Below, piece by piece: positions 18,998 to 27,433 of a DNA stretch of 64,000 nt (position 1 is the stretch's first letter; each line of letters begins with the position of its first letter). Location: contig NZ_KB235930.1 in the NCBI RefSeq assembly GCF_000332295.1, forward strand, positions 2,499,395 to 2,563,394, in the 5' to 3' direction. This DNA comes from Fortiea contorta PCC 7126 (GTDB taxonomy: Bacteria; Cyanobacteriota; Cyanobacteriia; Cyanobacteriales; Nostocaceae). A program made the translations under genes and the position numbers. The notes under the pieces are model-generated. The model was not told where the DNA came from. It was given only the letters and a program-made list of their open reading frames with translations, and ran no database searches.

Positions 18998-19453
18998 GTG
19001 ACTTGATTTCCTAATGTTTTAAGTTGCGTAAGGACAATTAGGTCAAAAGAAAGTTCGGTTCGCTCAGGCATTTTTGCTGCCTGCACAGCCGAGAAATCAT
19101 AAAATAGCGCCTGGAGTTTTGTGTTTCCTGATTTTCCCTGAGAGGAAGGTCGGGAAACTGTCACAGTTCTTAACTATCTTAAGGAAGTGACTCGTCAGAC
19201 AGACAAAACTTGTAACACCTGTCTTGTCTCTATATTTTGTTTATACTATGTCGTTGGATCGTTATTTGTTACAAATTATCAACGACTTTTTACAATTGTC
19301 GGAAAACTTCATCCCGCTACAGACCGAGCCAAATATCCCAAAAGCTTGTGTATCGGTCTTCCTAGGGACTGATTGTGAGGTTGGACAGGGCAGTAAAAAA
19401 TAGCTGAACAGTAAAGTAAAGAAATATTACAAATCTAAATTTTTTTGCATTGG
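18998..19453. other. Upstream region of cpc1, no gene seen
   Basis: About 450 bases between cpcB1 and a repeat block. It should contain the cpc1 promoter, but I cannot place it with confidence. Both L-box orientations were looked for and not found. Confidence 0.45.
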
Positions 19454-20020
19454 AGATGGGGAGGTGTGGGAGGTGTGGGAGGTGTGGGGAGATGGGGAGA
19501 TGGGGAGATGGGGAGATGGGGAGATGGGGAGGTGTGGGGAGATGGGGAGATGGGGAGATGGGGAGATGGGGAGATGGGGAGATGGGGAGATGGGGATTAA
19601 AGTTTGAGCCTTTGAGGCTGAAGCGTGAGCCTTTGAGGCTGAAGTTTGAGCCTTTAAACCTCAAGTGTGAGCCTTTGAGGCTGAAGTTTGAGCCTTTGAA
19701 CCTCAAGTGTGAGCCTTTGAGGCTAAAGTTTGAGCCTTTGAGGCTGAAGTTTGAGCCTTTTAGCCTCAAGCGTCAGCCTTTTAGCCTCAAGCGTCAGCCT
19801 TTGAACCTCAAGTGTGAGCCTTTTAGCCTCAAGCGTGAGCCTTTGAACCTCAACACTCCCACACTCCCCACACTCCCCACACCTCCCACACTCCCCACAC
19901 TCCCCACACTCCCCACACCTCCCATACTCCCCACACTCCCCACACCTCCCATACTCCCCACACTCCCCACACTCCCCACACCTCCCATACTCCCCACACT
20001 CCCCACACTCCCCACACTCC
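19454..20020. repeat. Composite repeat: G-rich octamers, twelve 21-base units, C-rich decamers
   Basis: Three parts. First, about 140 bases of GGGGAGAT-type repeats (19454-19592). After the junction GGGGATTAAAG come twelve consecutive 21-base units (19603-19854) built on TTGAGCCTTTGAGGCT, some with the inner part inverted (AACCTC or TAGCCTC). Third, C-rich CTCCCCACA-type repeats (19857-20020). The 21-base period keeps frames open on both strands, so apparent ORFs here are artefacts. The same architecture, with a related 21-base unit, occurs at 34077-34485. G-quadruplex formation is possible in the first block. Confidence 0.9.
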
Positions 20021-20025
20021 AACAT

Positions 20026-20772
20026 TTACACGGTTGCGGCTAATTTCCGTTCTAAGTCGAACAAGAAGCCGTGGATATATTCCTCTGTCCATTCGGCACC
20101 ATAAAAACGGGTGAACATTCCCCGCGCTGGGTCTTTTTCTGCGCGGTAACGGAGATAGCGCAGTTGAGCTTGTTCAATCTCGGCTTGGCGGTGGGGGTCG
20201 GTGACGGGTTCTGCTTGGCTGACAAAATCTAGGTAAGCTTGGAGATATGCTTTAAAAGCTGCAAACACATGGGTTTCTACCGCTTCTGTTTCTTGGGGTC
20301 GCGTCCAGAGAAAGGCGGGAGAGAAAAAGGGTTGAGCTTCTGCAGGAAAATCGCCCCCCCAGGGCAAATGTTGTTGATATTCTTGAAATATGGGCAATAT
20401 CGGCTGAGTATATTTCTGTTGATATTCCGAGTTATCCCGAAATAGCGGTTGCATATCCAGGGCGATGAGGTGTCCACCCGGTAATGTGACTAAATCTGCT
20501 CCGAAGAAAGGTAAGTCATAGTTCAGGTGTGGGAAGATCACAAAATTTAACACTTGCAAAGACTTACCCCCCTGGACATGGGCGGCTCTGATTTGCCGCA
20601 GTTTTGGCGATTGATAACCATAGCTAGTTGTCAAAACTTCTTCTTGATGCTTACCTTTACCTACGGTTGCTTGCTTGGACTCAAAACCTGCGGGAATCGG
20701 GTAAGGCTGTAATTGTAGACGTGTTTGCAAAAGCGCGATCGCATAATCTAAAAATGGTTGATAAAGAGTCAT
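20026..20772 (-). CDS. pebB: Phycoerythrobilin:ferredoxin oxidoreductase PebB
   Basis: A 248-residue ferredoxin-dependent bilin reductase (HY2 family). Signature segments include [50 protein letters not shown] and the C-terminal [26 protein letters not shown]. PebB reduces 15,16-dihydrobiliverdin to phycoerythrobilin. It lies downstream of pebA on the same strand, separated by about 200 bases with a duplicated 40-base repeat. PebA and PebB act sequentially with metabolite channelling. In CA3 strains pebAB is activated by CpeR, encoded here at 49128. Confidence 0.92.
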   Translation of the reverse strand: MTLYQPFLDYAIALLQTRLQLQPYPIPAGFESKQATVGKGKHQEEVLTTSYGYQSPKLRQIRAAHVQGGKSLQVLNFVIFPHLNYDLPFFGADLVTLPGGHLIALDMQPLFRDNSEYQQKYTQPILPIFQEYQQHLPWGGDFPAEAQPFFSPAFLWTRPQETEAVETHVFAAFKAYLQAYLDFVSQAEPVTDPHRQAEIEQAQLRYLRYRAEKDPARGMFTRFYGAEWTEEYIHGFLFDLERKLAATV

Positions 20773-20783
20773 AGTTAATTGGG

Positions 20784-20875
20784 GGATGAAGTCTGTAGAC
20801 GCGGAGCGGCTTGCCGCAGGCTAGGATGAAGTCTGTAGACGCGGAGCGGCTTGCCGCAGGCTAGGATGAAGTCTG
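20784..20875. repeat. Two and a quarter tandem copies of a 40-base repeat
   Basis: A 40-base unit starting GGATGAAGTCTGTAGACGCG and containing GAGCGGCTTGCCGCAGGCTA is present twice in full (20784-20823, 20824-20863) and once partly. The inner palindromic part (GCGGCTTGCCGC) belongs to a repeat class scattered through Nostocales genomes. It lies in the pebA-pebB spacer. Confidence 0.9.
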
Positions 20876-20973
20876 AAATATGAAAATACCCCACCTGTGA
20901 AACGATGGAGCATGAATTAGAAAAAACTTAATTTGTTTTGTGCATTGGGGCTGGTGCTAATTCTTAATGCCAA

Positions 20974-21708
20974 TTATTTTTTGGCTGCTTGCGCCGCTAA
21001 AGGTACAGCATCCTCGAACAAAAATTCATGCAAAAATCGTTCTGACCATTCATGACCAAAATAGCTACTGAACAAACCGGATGCTGGATCACGGTCGGCG
21101 CTGTATTGGTCGTAGTCTTTCTGGGCTTTGACAATCCGTTGAATATCTGACTGGTCACTTAAGGGTGTAGCTATTGCTAACATCTGCCAGTACAGATTTA
21201 AATAATCTTGGAATGCCTCAAACACCCGCGTTTTTACAGTTTCGGCATCAGTTTTAGCAAACAACAAATATTTAGAGAAGTACTGATTAGCGTCATAAAA
21301 TTTCATTTCCAGGTCTTGCGCTAAATCTGGATACTGCTCGTGCAATCCTTGTAAAGGCTGGATATATTTTTTCAGGTAAGCTTCGTCCTGAAATAAAGGT
21401 TGGAAATCCATGACAATCAGATTTTTCACCTGACCGAAAGACAGAAAGTCGATGCCGAGTAAGGGTAAGTCATAGTGGTGACTGGGATAAATCACACTAT
21501 TGAGAATCTGAGCACTTGGGCCTGCGTCAATGTATGTGTAGCGAATTTTGCGGAATTCAGCGCATTGATAGCACCAGCTTTGAATTGTCGCTGGGTTTCG
21601 GCCGCGATCGCTCACCTGATACTCTAATCCTGAAGGTATGGGGCGACTCTCTAACGTAAACCGTTGCAAAAGCGATTGTTCCAAATGCTCAAGAAAGCGT
21701 TTGTACAT
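20974..21708 (-). CDS. pebA: 15,16-dihydrobiliverdin:ferredoxin oxidoreductase PebA
   Basis: A 244-residue HY2-family bilin reductase. Recognisable parts are AEFRKIRYTYIDAGPSAQIL, VIYPSHHYDLPLLGIDFLSF, the conserved MDFQPLFQDEAYLKKY, and DPASGLFSSYFGHEWSERFLHEFLF at the C terminus. PebA reduces the 15,16 double bond of biliverdin to give the PebB substrate, the first committed step to phycoerythrobilin. It is first in the pebA-pebB pair. MYKRFLEHLEQ at 21708 is the start. About 190 bases separate it from the heptamer repeat downstream of the S-type lyase gene. Confidence 0.92.
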   Translation of the reverse strand: MYKRFLEHLEQSLLQRFTLESRPIPSGLEYQVSDRGRNPATIQSWCYQCAEFRKIRYTYIDAGPSAQILNSVIYPSHHYDLPLLGIDFLSFGQVKNLIVMDFQPLFQDEAYLKKYIQPLQGLHEQYPDLAQDLEMKFYDANQYFSKYLLFAKTDAETVKTRVFEAFQDYLNLYWQMLAIATPLSDQSDIQRIVKAQKDYDQYSADRDPASGLFSSYFGHEWSERFLHEFLFEDAVPLAAQAAKK

Positions 21709-21894
21709 AAATATTTATAGACTTTTATCGACTAATCTGTCTTGCTATCTGAGAATACGGGATTACTCTACAATTCGTCTCAAATAAGTTAAATAATGTA
21801 ACGTTCCTTAACGCAAGCAACTGAAGGAAGGATGAAGGATGAAACTAAATGCTAATAATCTAAAATTCTACACACGGACGATAAAATATCTTCC

Positions 21895-21956
21895 TCTAAC
21901 CCCTAACCCCTAACCCCTAACCCCTAACCCCTAACCCCTAACCCCTAACCCCTAAG
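21895..21956. repeat. Short heptanucleotide tandem repeat (CCCCTAA)n
   Basis: Eight to nine consecutive CCCCTAA units, a short tandemly repeated repetitive sequence of heterocystous cyanobacteria. It runs into the 3' end of the adjacent S-type lyase gene, so the last four codons and the stop of that gene are repeat-derived. Confidence 0.95.
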
Positions 21957-22537
21957 GAAGCTCTAGATAAATTGTGTTGCACCATTTCGGCTAAATTCGC
22001 TTCTGTTAAGTAGCGCCGTTCTGAGCAATAAGTCATTAAATATACACCACTCAACATCCTGACTGTGCTGACGCGCACGCGAAAGTCATCGGTCATGAAC
22101 CAGCAGCGTTCTTGTCCTTGGTTGCTTTCATATTCGGTGTCAATTGTTAAAATGCCATCTTGACCAAACCAGTAGCGGCTAACTACGGGAATCTTTTCTA
22201 CATAGCCCTGGTTGCGGAGCAATTTACCCGATCGCCCTGTATCATCATCAGGGACATCAATTAACACAGCAGCTTGATCGGGATTGGGTTCTTGGTCTTT
22301 GTCGTGTTCTTGCCACATAAAGCTAGCACCTCCGGTGGCGCTTGCTGGATCAATACCTTGGGGTTCGCAGATTGCTTTCACTCTGGGGTCATCAAAAGCG
22401 ATCGCGCCCACATAAAGTTTTGATTCTCCCGACTGATCCGCTACCGTATCAAAGTGATGCACTGTGCGCTGAGTAAACCATACACCTTCACTCTTGCGGA
22501 AAAATTCCCTCATGGTCATCGGTGGTACAAAAGCCAT
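21938..22537 (-). CDS. S-type phycobiliprotein lyase (CpeU/CpcU-like)
   Basis: A 199-residue lipocalin-like CpcS/CpeS-family bilin lyase. Family marks are MREFFRKSEGVWFTQRTVHHF at the N terminus, RVKAICEPQGIDP, the ATGGASFMWQEHDKD strand and GYVEKIPVVSRYWFGQDG. The RYLTEANLAEMVQHNLSRA helix at the C terminus is longer than in CpeS and resembles the U subfamily. S/U lyases attach bilins to Cys-82-type sites. The final residues GVRG and the stop are encoded by the heptamer repeat, so the C terminus may have been rewritten by repeat expansion. The bilin it carries (PCB or PEB) cannot be told from sequence. Confidence 0.82.
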   Translation of the reverse strand: MAFVPPMTMREFFRKSEGVWFTQRTVHHFDTVADQSGESKLYVGAIAFDDPRVKAICEPQGIDPASATGGASFMWQEHDKDQEPNPDQAAVLIDVPDDDTGRSGKLLRNQGYVEKIPVVSRYWFGQDGILTIDTEYESNQGQERCWFMTDDFRVRVSTVRMLSGVYLMTYCSERRYLTEANLAEMVQHNLSRASLGVRG

Positions 22538-22613
22538 AAATTATCCTCCAAACCTCTCATGATTGTAGATACATCGCGGTACAATACCCTAAATGTTCTC
22601 ATGATTCTCACCC

Positions 22614-23432
22614 ATGATTAGCAGGGAGACTTACAAGACCCCCCAGGATGTTTTGGCTGTGCTCAAAGCAGGACTGGCTCTAACTCAGAAAGATTTATAC
22701 CAATTCAACTTCAGCGGTTTCGATTTGCAGGGAGCTTCGTTGAATCGAGCTATTTTGATTCGAGCTAATCTGTGCCAAGCCAACTTGAGAGCAGCGGATT
22801 TGAGTCAAGCTGATTTCCGGGGAGCAGATTTGAGCCAAGCTATTTTGCGGGATGCTAATTTACAGGGCGCTTGTTTGTATCGCGCGGATTTGAGCGGTGC
22901 AGATTTGCAAGGAGCGTTGTTAACAGATGCCAAGCTTTCAGGAGCGAGGTATGATAGTCAGACTATTTTTCCCGAAGGATTCGCTTACAAATCTTCTGGG
23001 GCGATCGGCCCTGGTGCTAATTTAAATGGTGCTCAGTTGAATACAGCTAACTTGCGATTTGCTGATTTGCAGAATGCAGGCTTGTTAGGAGCATATTTGG
23101 GAGGAGCAGATCTGACTGGTGCAAATCTTCAAGGCGCGCGGTTGAGTCAAGCAGACTTGAGAACAGCTTGGTTAACGGGAGCTTCTCTGCGTCGGGCGCG
23201 GTTGAATGGAGCTAATTTAGCCGGAGCAGATTTGCGCGCAGTAGATTTGACTGGTGTGGAGTTTGAGCAGTTGGAAAGCATTGCTGGTACAGATTTTAGC
23301 TATGTTCAGGGGCTGAGTGAAGAAATGCGATCGCTCCTCCTGAGCCAACCTCCAGTACAGCTAGACACTCTTCACCCCCTCACCCGTCGCACCACTCGCG
23401 CTAGCCTCGAAAATGTCCCCATCAAGATTTAA
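22614..23432 (+). CDS. Pentapeptide-repeat protein
   Basis: 272 residues, of which about 40-225 are pentapeptide repeats of A(D/N)LXX type (ANLCQANLRAADLSQADFRG and many more), predicted to form a right-handed quadrilateral beta helix. A short non-repeat insert (residues about 115-140, DSQTIFPEGFAYKSSG) breaks the helix. The N-terminal 35 residues (TPQDVLAVLKAGLALTQKDLY) are helical. There is no signal peptide. The function is unknown, as for most cyanobacterial members. It is divergent from the S-type lyase gene with 76 bases between starts. Confidence 0.88.
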   Translation: MISRETYKTPQDVLAVLKAGLALTQKDLYQFNFSGFDLQGASLNRAILIRANLCQANLRAADLSQADFRGADLSQAILRDANLQGACLYRADLSGADLQGALLTDAKLSGARYDSQTIFPEGFAYKSSGAIGPGANLNGAQLNTANLRFADLQNAGLLGAYLGGADLTGANLQGARLSQADLRTAWLTGASLRRARLNGANLAGADLRAVDLTGVEFEQLESIAGTDFSYVQGLSEEMRSLLLSQPPVQLDTLHPLTRRTTRASLENVPIKI

Positions 23433-23628
23433 TTGCAGTCCAATCTTTTTTTAACAATGCCAAAAAGGTGGCAATCCCTTTAGAAAACCCGGGAGGATCA
23501 GGTAAAACATACTGCGGGAACTCTTCATACGGTAGCCACTCCTCCGACGAATTATGCCGCAGATGTAAGACTCGATCAGTCCCTTCTAGTTTCCAGAGCA
23601 TTTGTCCGCCGGTGGGAATTTCAGCCAT
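23422..23628 (-). CDS. Small conserved-looking hypothetical protein
   Basis: A 68-residue protein, MAEIPTGGQMLWKLEGTDR onward, with EEWLPYEEFPQYVLPDPPGFSKG in the middle. Its 3' end overlaps the convergent pentapeptide gene by 11 bases. A minus-strand AGGAG lies close upstream of the ATG. The composition (many Trp, Pro and acidic residues) looks like a real small protein, and I believe similar ORFs occur in other cyanobacteria, but I know of no function. Confidence 0.6.
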   Translation of the reverse strand: MAEIPTGGQMLWKLEGTDRVLHLRHNSSEEWLPYEEFPQYVLPDPPGFSKGIATFLALLKKDWTAIKS

Positions 23629-23846
23629 ATGTTTCTCCTAATTTTGCCAGTAAAAATACTCAATAATAGTCTACTCTCTCCCATTTTGCCAGTCTGGATA
23701 TGAAATTATGTAAACATAACTACAAAATATCTGGACTTTAGCGTCAAATTCCTGTACAAGAGCATGGCTACATTATAGGTGTCTCGCACTGAATCGAACA
23801 TGACTCAAAGGAGTATTTTTTCCTACGAATAACGAGGGCGAAGGCA

Positions 23847-24506
23847 TTAAGGAATTAAATCTTCCATTGCCGCTCCCACTACGCGATGATTAATATCTTG
23901 CCTAAGTTGTGCCAAAGCTTTTTTAGCTGCGGGGTCAGCAAAATGTTTCAGCGCGTAAGCGACTCGGACGCGAATATAATCATACGGAGAATCTTTTGCT
24001 TGCAAAAGTCGGGACAGAGCAGGAGCAGACTGACGGGAAGCGGCTAACGCTCCCAACGCATCAATAGATGATTCCTGAACTGCAGCATCTTCTCCTTCTA
24101 GTCCCAAAAGACAAACTTCTAGCAGTTCTTCGGGACAATCCATTTCCACAAGGGCGGCTTGGATGCTGCGACGCACCAACCAGTGATCGTCACGTACAAA
24201 TGTCTGCACCAGATGAGAGGCGGAAATTCTGCCAAACAATGATAGAGAGTTAGACGCTTCCGCCCGCACATTCGGTGTATTATCAAATTTGATGATTTGC
24301 AGCAGAGCTGCGAAAGATTCCGATGTTTTTTGTTTACCCAACTCTCTAGCAACGAAGGTTCGCACCAGAAACTCTGGGTCTTGGACATGGCGAGTGAGTA
24401 AAGGAACAGCAACTTCACAGGGATAATCTTGGAGAGCGGAGACGGCTTTGAGGCGGTATTGAAAATCCGAGTTTTGCAGTTCGGTTTCGATTTCGTGGAG
24501 TTCCAT
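23847..24506 (-). CDS. HEAT-repeat E/F lyase-family protein (CpeZ/NblB-like)
   Basis: A 219-residue all-helical HEAT-repeat protein (AVPLLTRHVQDPEFLVRTFVARELGKQ, NVRAEASNSLSLFGRI, HWLVRRSIQAALVEM, YIRVRVAYALKHFADPAAKKAL). Size and repeat pattern match both CpeZ, a phycoerythrin chaperone-like protein, and NblB, needed for phycobilisome degradation. It is clearly related to the protein at 41837. It sits among bilin genes and diverges from the orphan phycobiliprotein-like gene at 24616. The subfamily needs a phylogeny; I do not assign a symbol. Confidence 0.72.
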   Translation of the reverse strand: MELHEIETELQNSDFQYRLKAVSALQDYPCEVAVPLLTRHVQDPEFLVRTFVARELGKQKTSESFAALLQIIKFDNTPNVRAEASNSLSLFGRISASHLVQTFVRDDHWLVRRSIQAALVEMDCPEELLEVCLLGLEGEDAAVQESSIDALGALAASRQSAPALSRLLQAKDSPYDYIRVRVAYALKHFADPAAKKALAQLRQDINHRVVGAAMEDLIP

Positions 24507-24615
24507 AATAGCGAACGGTAGACGTTTCTTATACTTTAGCTTGAACCAAAATTAGCCCCAAAACATGGGAAAATAGATTTTGTTTCCTGGTTTTGATGAT
24601 TTATTTTTTAGGATC

Positions 24616-25197
24616 ATGACACAGCCACCCCTGAGTACAACCGTGCGAGAATTGATCCAAAAAGCGCGGATTGTCAGTTTTGCCAATTGGCACAGTACCC
24701 ACCCACCAGAGGCAATACAGCGATTCCAGGCGGCGGATGATCAGGGACGCTACCTCACCGACGAAGACTTACAGCAGATTCAGCAGATGGTATCTGCAAA
24801 CACATCACTAATTTCTGTAACTCAAGAGTTGCGCGATCGCGTCGCGGAAATCGTAGACGAAGCCAGAACCCAGGTATTATCAACATTTCCCCACATCACC
24901 CAACCCGGCGGTGGACTTTATCCAGCAGCGAGAGCCGATGCTTGCTGGCGTGATTTTTGGCACTTCCTGCGCTGTATCACGTATGGTATCGCCGGACAGC
25001 ACACCGATTACACCAGCGCTGAAGGATTGCACTACATGCAACTGCTGTATCAAGAATTGCAAGTGCCCTTAGATGCAATGGTGGTGGGTTTAGAAGGTAT
25101 TAAGGCTGCCAGTTTACAGCGAGTAGCACCAGAACAGCAACAAACCCTTAGCCCCTATTTTGATCATTTAATTGAAAAATTAAAGCAGTTTTGCTAA
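24616..25197 (+). CDS. Orphan phycobiliprotein-like (globin-fold) protein
   Basis: A 193-residue protein with a phycobilisome-protein (globin-like) fold: an N-terminal 30-residue extension, then AADDQGRYLTDEDLQQIQQMV comparable with the X-Y and A helices of phycocyanin, and ADACWRDFWHFLRCITYG, which lines up with the alpha-84 bilin site ([16 protein letters not shown]). The cysteine at the chromophore position is retained. There is no partner subunit gene beside it. I started at ATG 24616 (MTQPPLSTTV), just after TTAGGA; the longer frame begins with unlike sequence. It may bind a bilin or regulate phycobilisomes; neither is shown. Confidence 0.75.
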   Translation: MTQPPLSTTVRELIQKARIVSFANWHSTHPPEAIQRFQAADDQGRYLTDEDLQQIQQMVSANTSLISVTQELRDRVAEIVDEARTQVLSTFPHITQPGGGLYPAARADACWRDFWHFLRCITYGIAGQHTDYTSAEGLHYMQLLYQELQVPLDAMVVGLEGIKAASLQRVAPEQQQTLSPYFDHLIEKLKQFC

Positions 25198-25379
25198 TTG
25201 TGACAGCGATCGCCTCCGATGGATCATAGCCCATCGCTACTGCATCTTCAAATTCTCAGGACTTCTGGACATTTCTCTAGGTCAATTGTCACTTTTCTCA
25301 GATGAGTTAGTTAAAGACTGATCAACGCCTGCTGCTGATGAAACTTTAAAATGAATCCAGTGGGTTGGAGAAAACAGCA

Positions 25380-25634
25380 ATGCAAAGCATCAAGTTACGT
25401 TCTCATGTGGGGTCTGATGGCATTTTGCATTTAGAGATACCACTGGGGGTAACGGACAAAGAAATAGAAGTGATGGTAATTTATCAACAACTGGAACCAT
25501 CAGCACCAGTGAAAACACCGGAAGATTTAGGCTGGCCAAACGGTTTTTTTGAACAGACCTACGGTATTTGTCAGAATGACCCGATTGTTATCGATTCTGA
25601 AGGGGATTTTGAGGTAAGGGAAGAAATACTGTGA
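25380..25634 (+). CDS. Antitoxin-like protein paired with a PIN toxin
   Basis: An 84-residue protein from ATG 25380 (MQSIKLRSHVGSDG), with a beta-rich N terminus GILHLEIPLGVTDKEIEVMVIYQ and an acidic C-terminal half (PEDLGWPNGFFEQTYG onward). This layout is common in antitoxins of cyanobacterial VapBC-type pairs. Its stop overlaps the GTG start of the PIN toxin gene (GTGA), so translation is coupled. It probably also binds its own promoter. Confidence 0.78.
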   Translation: MQSIKLRSHVGSDGILHLEIPLGVTDKEIEVMVIYQQLEPSAPVKTPEDLGWPNGFFEQTYGICQNDPIVIDSEGDFEVREEIL

Positions 25635-26038
25635 GGTATTTATTAGATACCAATGTTTGCGCTCGTTTTCTCAATGGTAAGTCACCAACAATTCGAGAAC
25701 GTTTACGCTCAACAAGTGTAGAAGATATTGCTGTCTGTTCGGTGGTAAAGGCAGAGTTATTTTATGGCGCAATGAAAAGCAATAATCCGCAGAGGACTTT
25801 AGCCCGACAGCAGCAGTTTCTCAACTTGTTTGTGTCTCTGCCATTTGATGATGTTACAGCCCTGACTTACGGTAGAATTCGTGCAGAATTAGCAGCAAGC
25901 GGTACTCCCATTGGCCCCAATGATTTACAGATTGCAGCGATCGCACTTGTGCATAATTTAATATTGGTCACTCACAATACATCTGAGTTTAATCGGGTGA
26001 ATGGGTTACAAATTCAGGATTGGGAAGCAGTAGTTTAA
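25631..26038 (+). CDS. VapC-like PIN-domain toxin ribonuclease
   Basis: A 135-residue PIN domain: RYLLDTNVCARFLNGKSP at the start, VVKAELFYGAMKS, and IGPNDLQIAAIALVHNLILVTHNTSEFNRV at the end supply the acidic active-site residues. It starts at GTG 25631, inside the antitoxin stop codon. It is the second VapBC-type pair in the window and is not closely similar to the one at 9434-10063. A MITE-like inverted repeat lies 27 bases downstream. Confidence 0.88.
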   Translation: MRYLLDTNVCARFLNGKSPTIRERLRSTSVEDIAVCSVVKAELFYGAMKSNNPQRTLARQQQFLNLFVSLPFDDVTALTYGRIRAELAASGTPIGPNDLQIAAIALVHNLILVTHNTSEFNRVNGLQIQDWEAVV

Positions 26039-26064
26039 GTTGTTATTTATACTGGATTTTACAC

Positions 26065-26173
26065 TAGTGGACTGACACAGCTAATTTAGTGCATTAGGAA
26101 AAACGAGAAAGCATTGATTCATATCAACTCCATCAAAAATCTATTGCATCATTTTAGCTGTGTCAGTCCACTA
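26065..26173. mobile_element. 109-base MITE-like element with 20-base terminal inverted repeats
   Basis: The left end TAGTGGACTGACACAGCTAA (26065-26084) is the exact reverse complement of 26154-26173, and both ends carry TA, as in IS630/Tc1-type elements. There is no coding capacity. It lies between the convergent VapC-like gene and cpcD2, where its RNA would form a long hairpin that could end both transcripts. Confidence 0.82.
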
Positions 26174-26246
26174 CTAAAAAATGGGCGTAGAAAAGTGAAA
26201 TTTTTACGCCCGCAAAGACTATATAGAATTACTTGCAAAAGGCACG

Positions 26247-26510
26247 TCAGCTTTCTGATCCAGCTGCGGTTGAATTTTCACTCAACGAACGAATGCCGAT
26301 AATTTTACCGCCGAGGCGAGTGATGCGCCGCATTTCTTCGTTCATGCGGCTGTAAGGAACTTGAATCAGAATTGTGCTGCTATTTCGCACTGGATATTTA
26401 TTATTATCGGTTTGATCGTTTTGTCGTAATCCTTCCACTTCATAAACAAAAACTCGATTGTCTGAAGTTGAGCTAGAAGCTCTCGTCAATGCAGATTTTC
26501 CCAACATCAT
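26247..26510 (-). CDS. cpcD2: Phycobilisome rod-capping linker CpcD2
   Basis: An 87-residue CpcD-type small linker: NRVFVYEVEGLRQND at the N terminus and ILIQVPYSRMNEEMRRITRLGGKIIGI at the C terminus form the capping domain that ends phycocyanin rods. It is the last gene of the operon cpcB2A2H2I2D2, 11 bases after the preceding linker. Two adjacent Met codons (MMLGKS) leave the start uncertain by one residue. The linker order and the upstream L box point to red-light induction. Confidence 0.9.
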   Translation of the reverse strand: MMLGKSALTRASSSTSDNRVFVYEVEGLRQNDQTDNNKYPVRNSSTILIQVPYSRMNEEMRRITRLGGKIIGIRSLSENSTAAGSES

Positions 26511-26521
26511 AGTTATATCTC

Positions 26522-27394
26522 CTATTGTGCAAAGGTAATGCTGGCAACTTTCCCGCCTAGCTTGTGAATTTGCTGGAGGGTACTAGATAGTTGCTCATAG
26601 GGGACGATAAACTCTTTATTGCTGCGACGCACTTTAGGATATCTCGGTAAACTGATACCGGTTACTTCGATGCGGTAAAGGCGCGGGGTCGAACCTTGGG
26701 AGGATCTACCAAAGGTACGGGTGGGAGCGGTTCCTTGCTTAGAGGGTTGGTAAGCCCAACCTTCGCTACTACCAGAGGGAGGAATGATGGGGGTAGCATT
26801 ATTTTTAGCTAAGTCGGTCGCTAGACGAGGACTGCTAAGAGCGAGTTGGGAGCGATCACTATTAGCATAACCCCGATACAGACGGAACATCCGGGTAAAG
26901 CCCACGGTTCTCTGACCGACTCCGGTGGTGACAAAATCGCGGTAGTAAGGGACGATCGCATCACCAAAGTGGCTCTCATATTCAGCCGAGTCAATATAAG
27001 AATCGATATCGGCGTCAAAGCCTTGATTTTGATAGCGATCGAGATGGTCAATTACTTCTGATTCATCGTAGGGAGCGCGTCCCAACAAATGTTTGCAGTT
27101 TAATTCAATTACCCGTGTTTGAAAATGGGGGTACAGAAATTTGGTTTTATATAACTCAGATTTGGCAACTCCCCGGACAAAATCCCGCACACTAAGTTTA
27201 CCATTAGTCAGCAACGACTCCAAGCTAGTGAGACGTTCCCAGAGCATTAGGTAATCATTGCCTAATACCTGACGATAAACTGCTTGAATCACAATTTGGG
27301 CATCTGCTGGCGTCCAATTGGGACGTAATTCTATGGGTCGTGTTTGGTCAAAAGCTGTAGTTCCCAAACGAGATGCGGCGCTTGTAATTGGCAT
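26522..27394 (-). CDS. cpcI2: Phycocyanin rod linker (CpcI2-like)
   Basis: A 290-residue rod linker: PBS_linker_poly domain (residues about 15-150, [38 protein letters not shown]) and C-terminal CpcD-like domain ([22 protein letters not shown]). It organises phycocyanin hexamers in the rod. A strong ribosome-binding site (AAGGAGA) precedes ATG. It follows the other linker by 39 bases. The I2 name comes from its place in the Fremyella cpc2 order, not from a tree, and could be exchanged with its neighbour. Confidence 0.88.
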   Translation of the reverse strand: MPITSAASRLGTTAFDQTRPIELRPNWTPADAQIVIQAVYRQVLGNDYLMLWERLTSLESLLTNGKLSVRDFVRGVAKSELYKTKFLYPHFQTRVIELNCKHLLGRAPYDESEVIDHLDRYQNQGFDADIDSYIDSAEYESHFGDAIVPYYRDFVTTGVGQRTVGFTRMFRLYRGYANSDRSQLALSSPRLATDLAKNNATPIIPPSGSSEGWAYQPSKQGTAPTRTFGRSSQGSTPRLYRIEVTGISLPRYPKVRRSNKEFIVPYEQLSSTLQQIHKLGGKVASITFAQ

Positions 27395-27433
27395 GAATAG
27401 CTCTCCTTTTAAATTTAAAATGACAAAAGCGGT

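Noticed and set aside
19450-20043. Long overlapping ORFs on both strands within the repeat block
   Set aside because: The 21-base period and GGGGAGAT octamers keep frames open artificially; the peptides are pure low-complexity repeats with no start context.
21895-21956. CRISPR array or telomere-like sequence
   Set aside because: Contiguous seven-base units with no spacers; it is a heptanucleotide repeat typical of heterocystous cyanobacteria.
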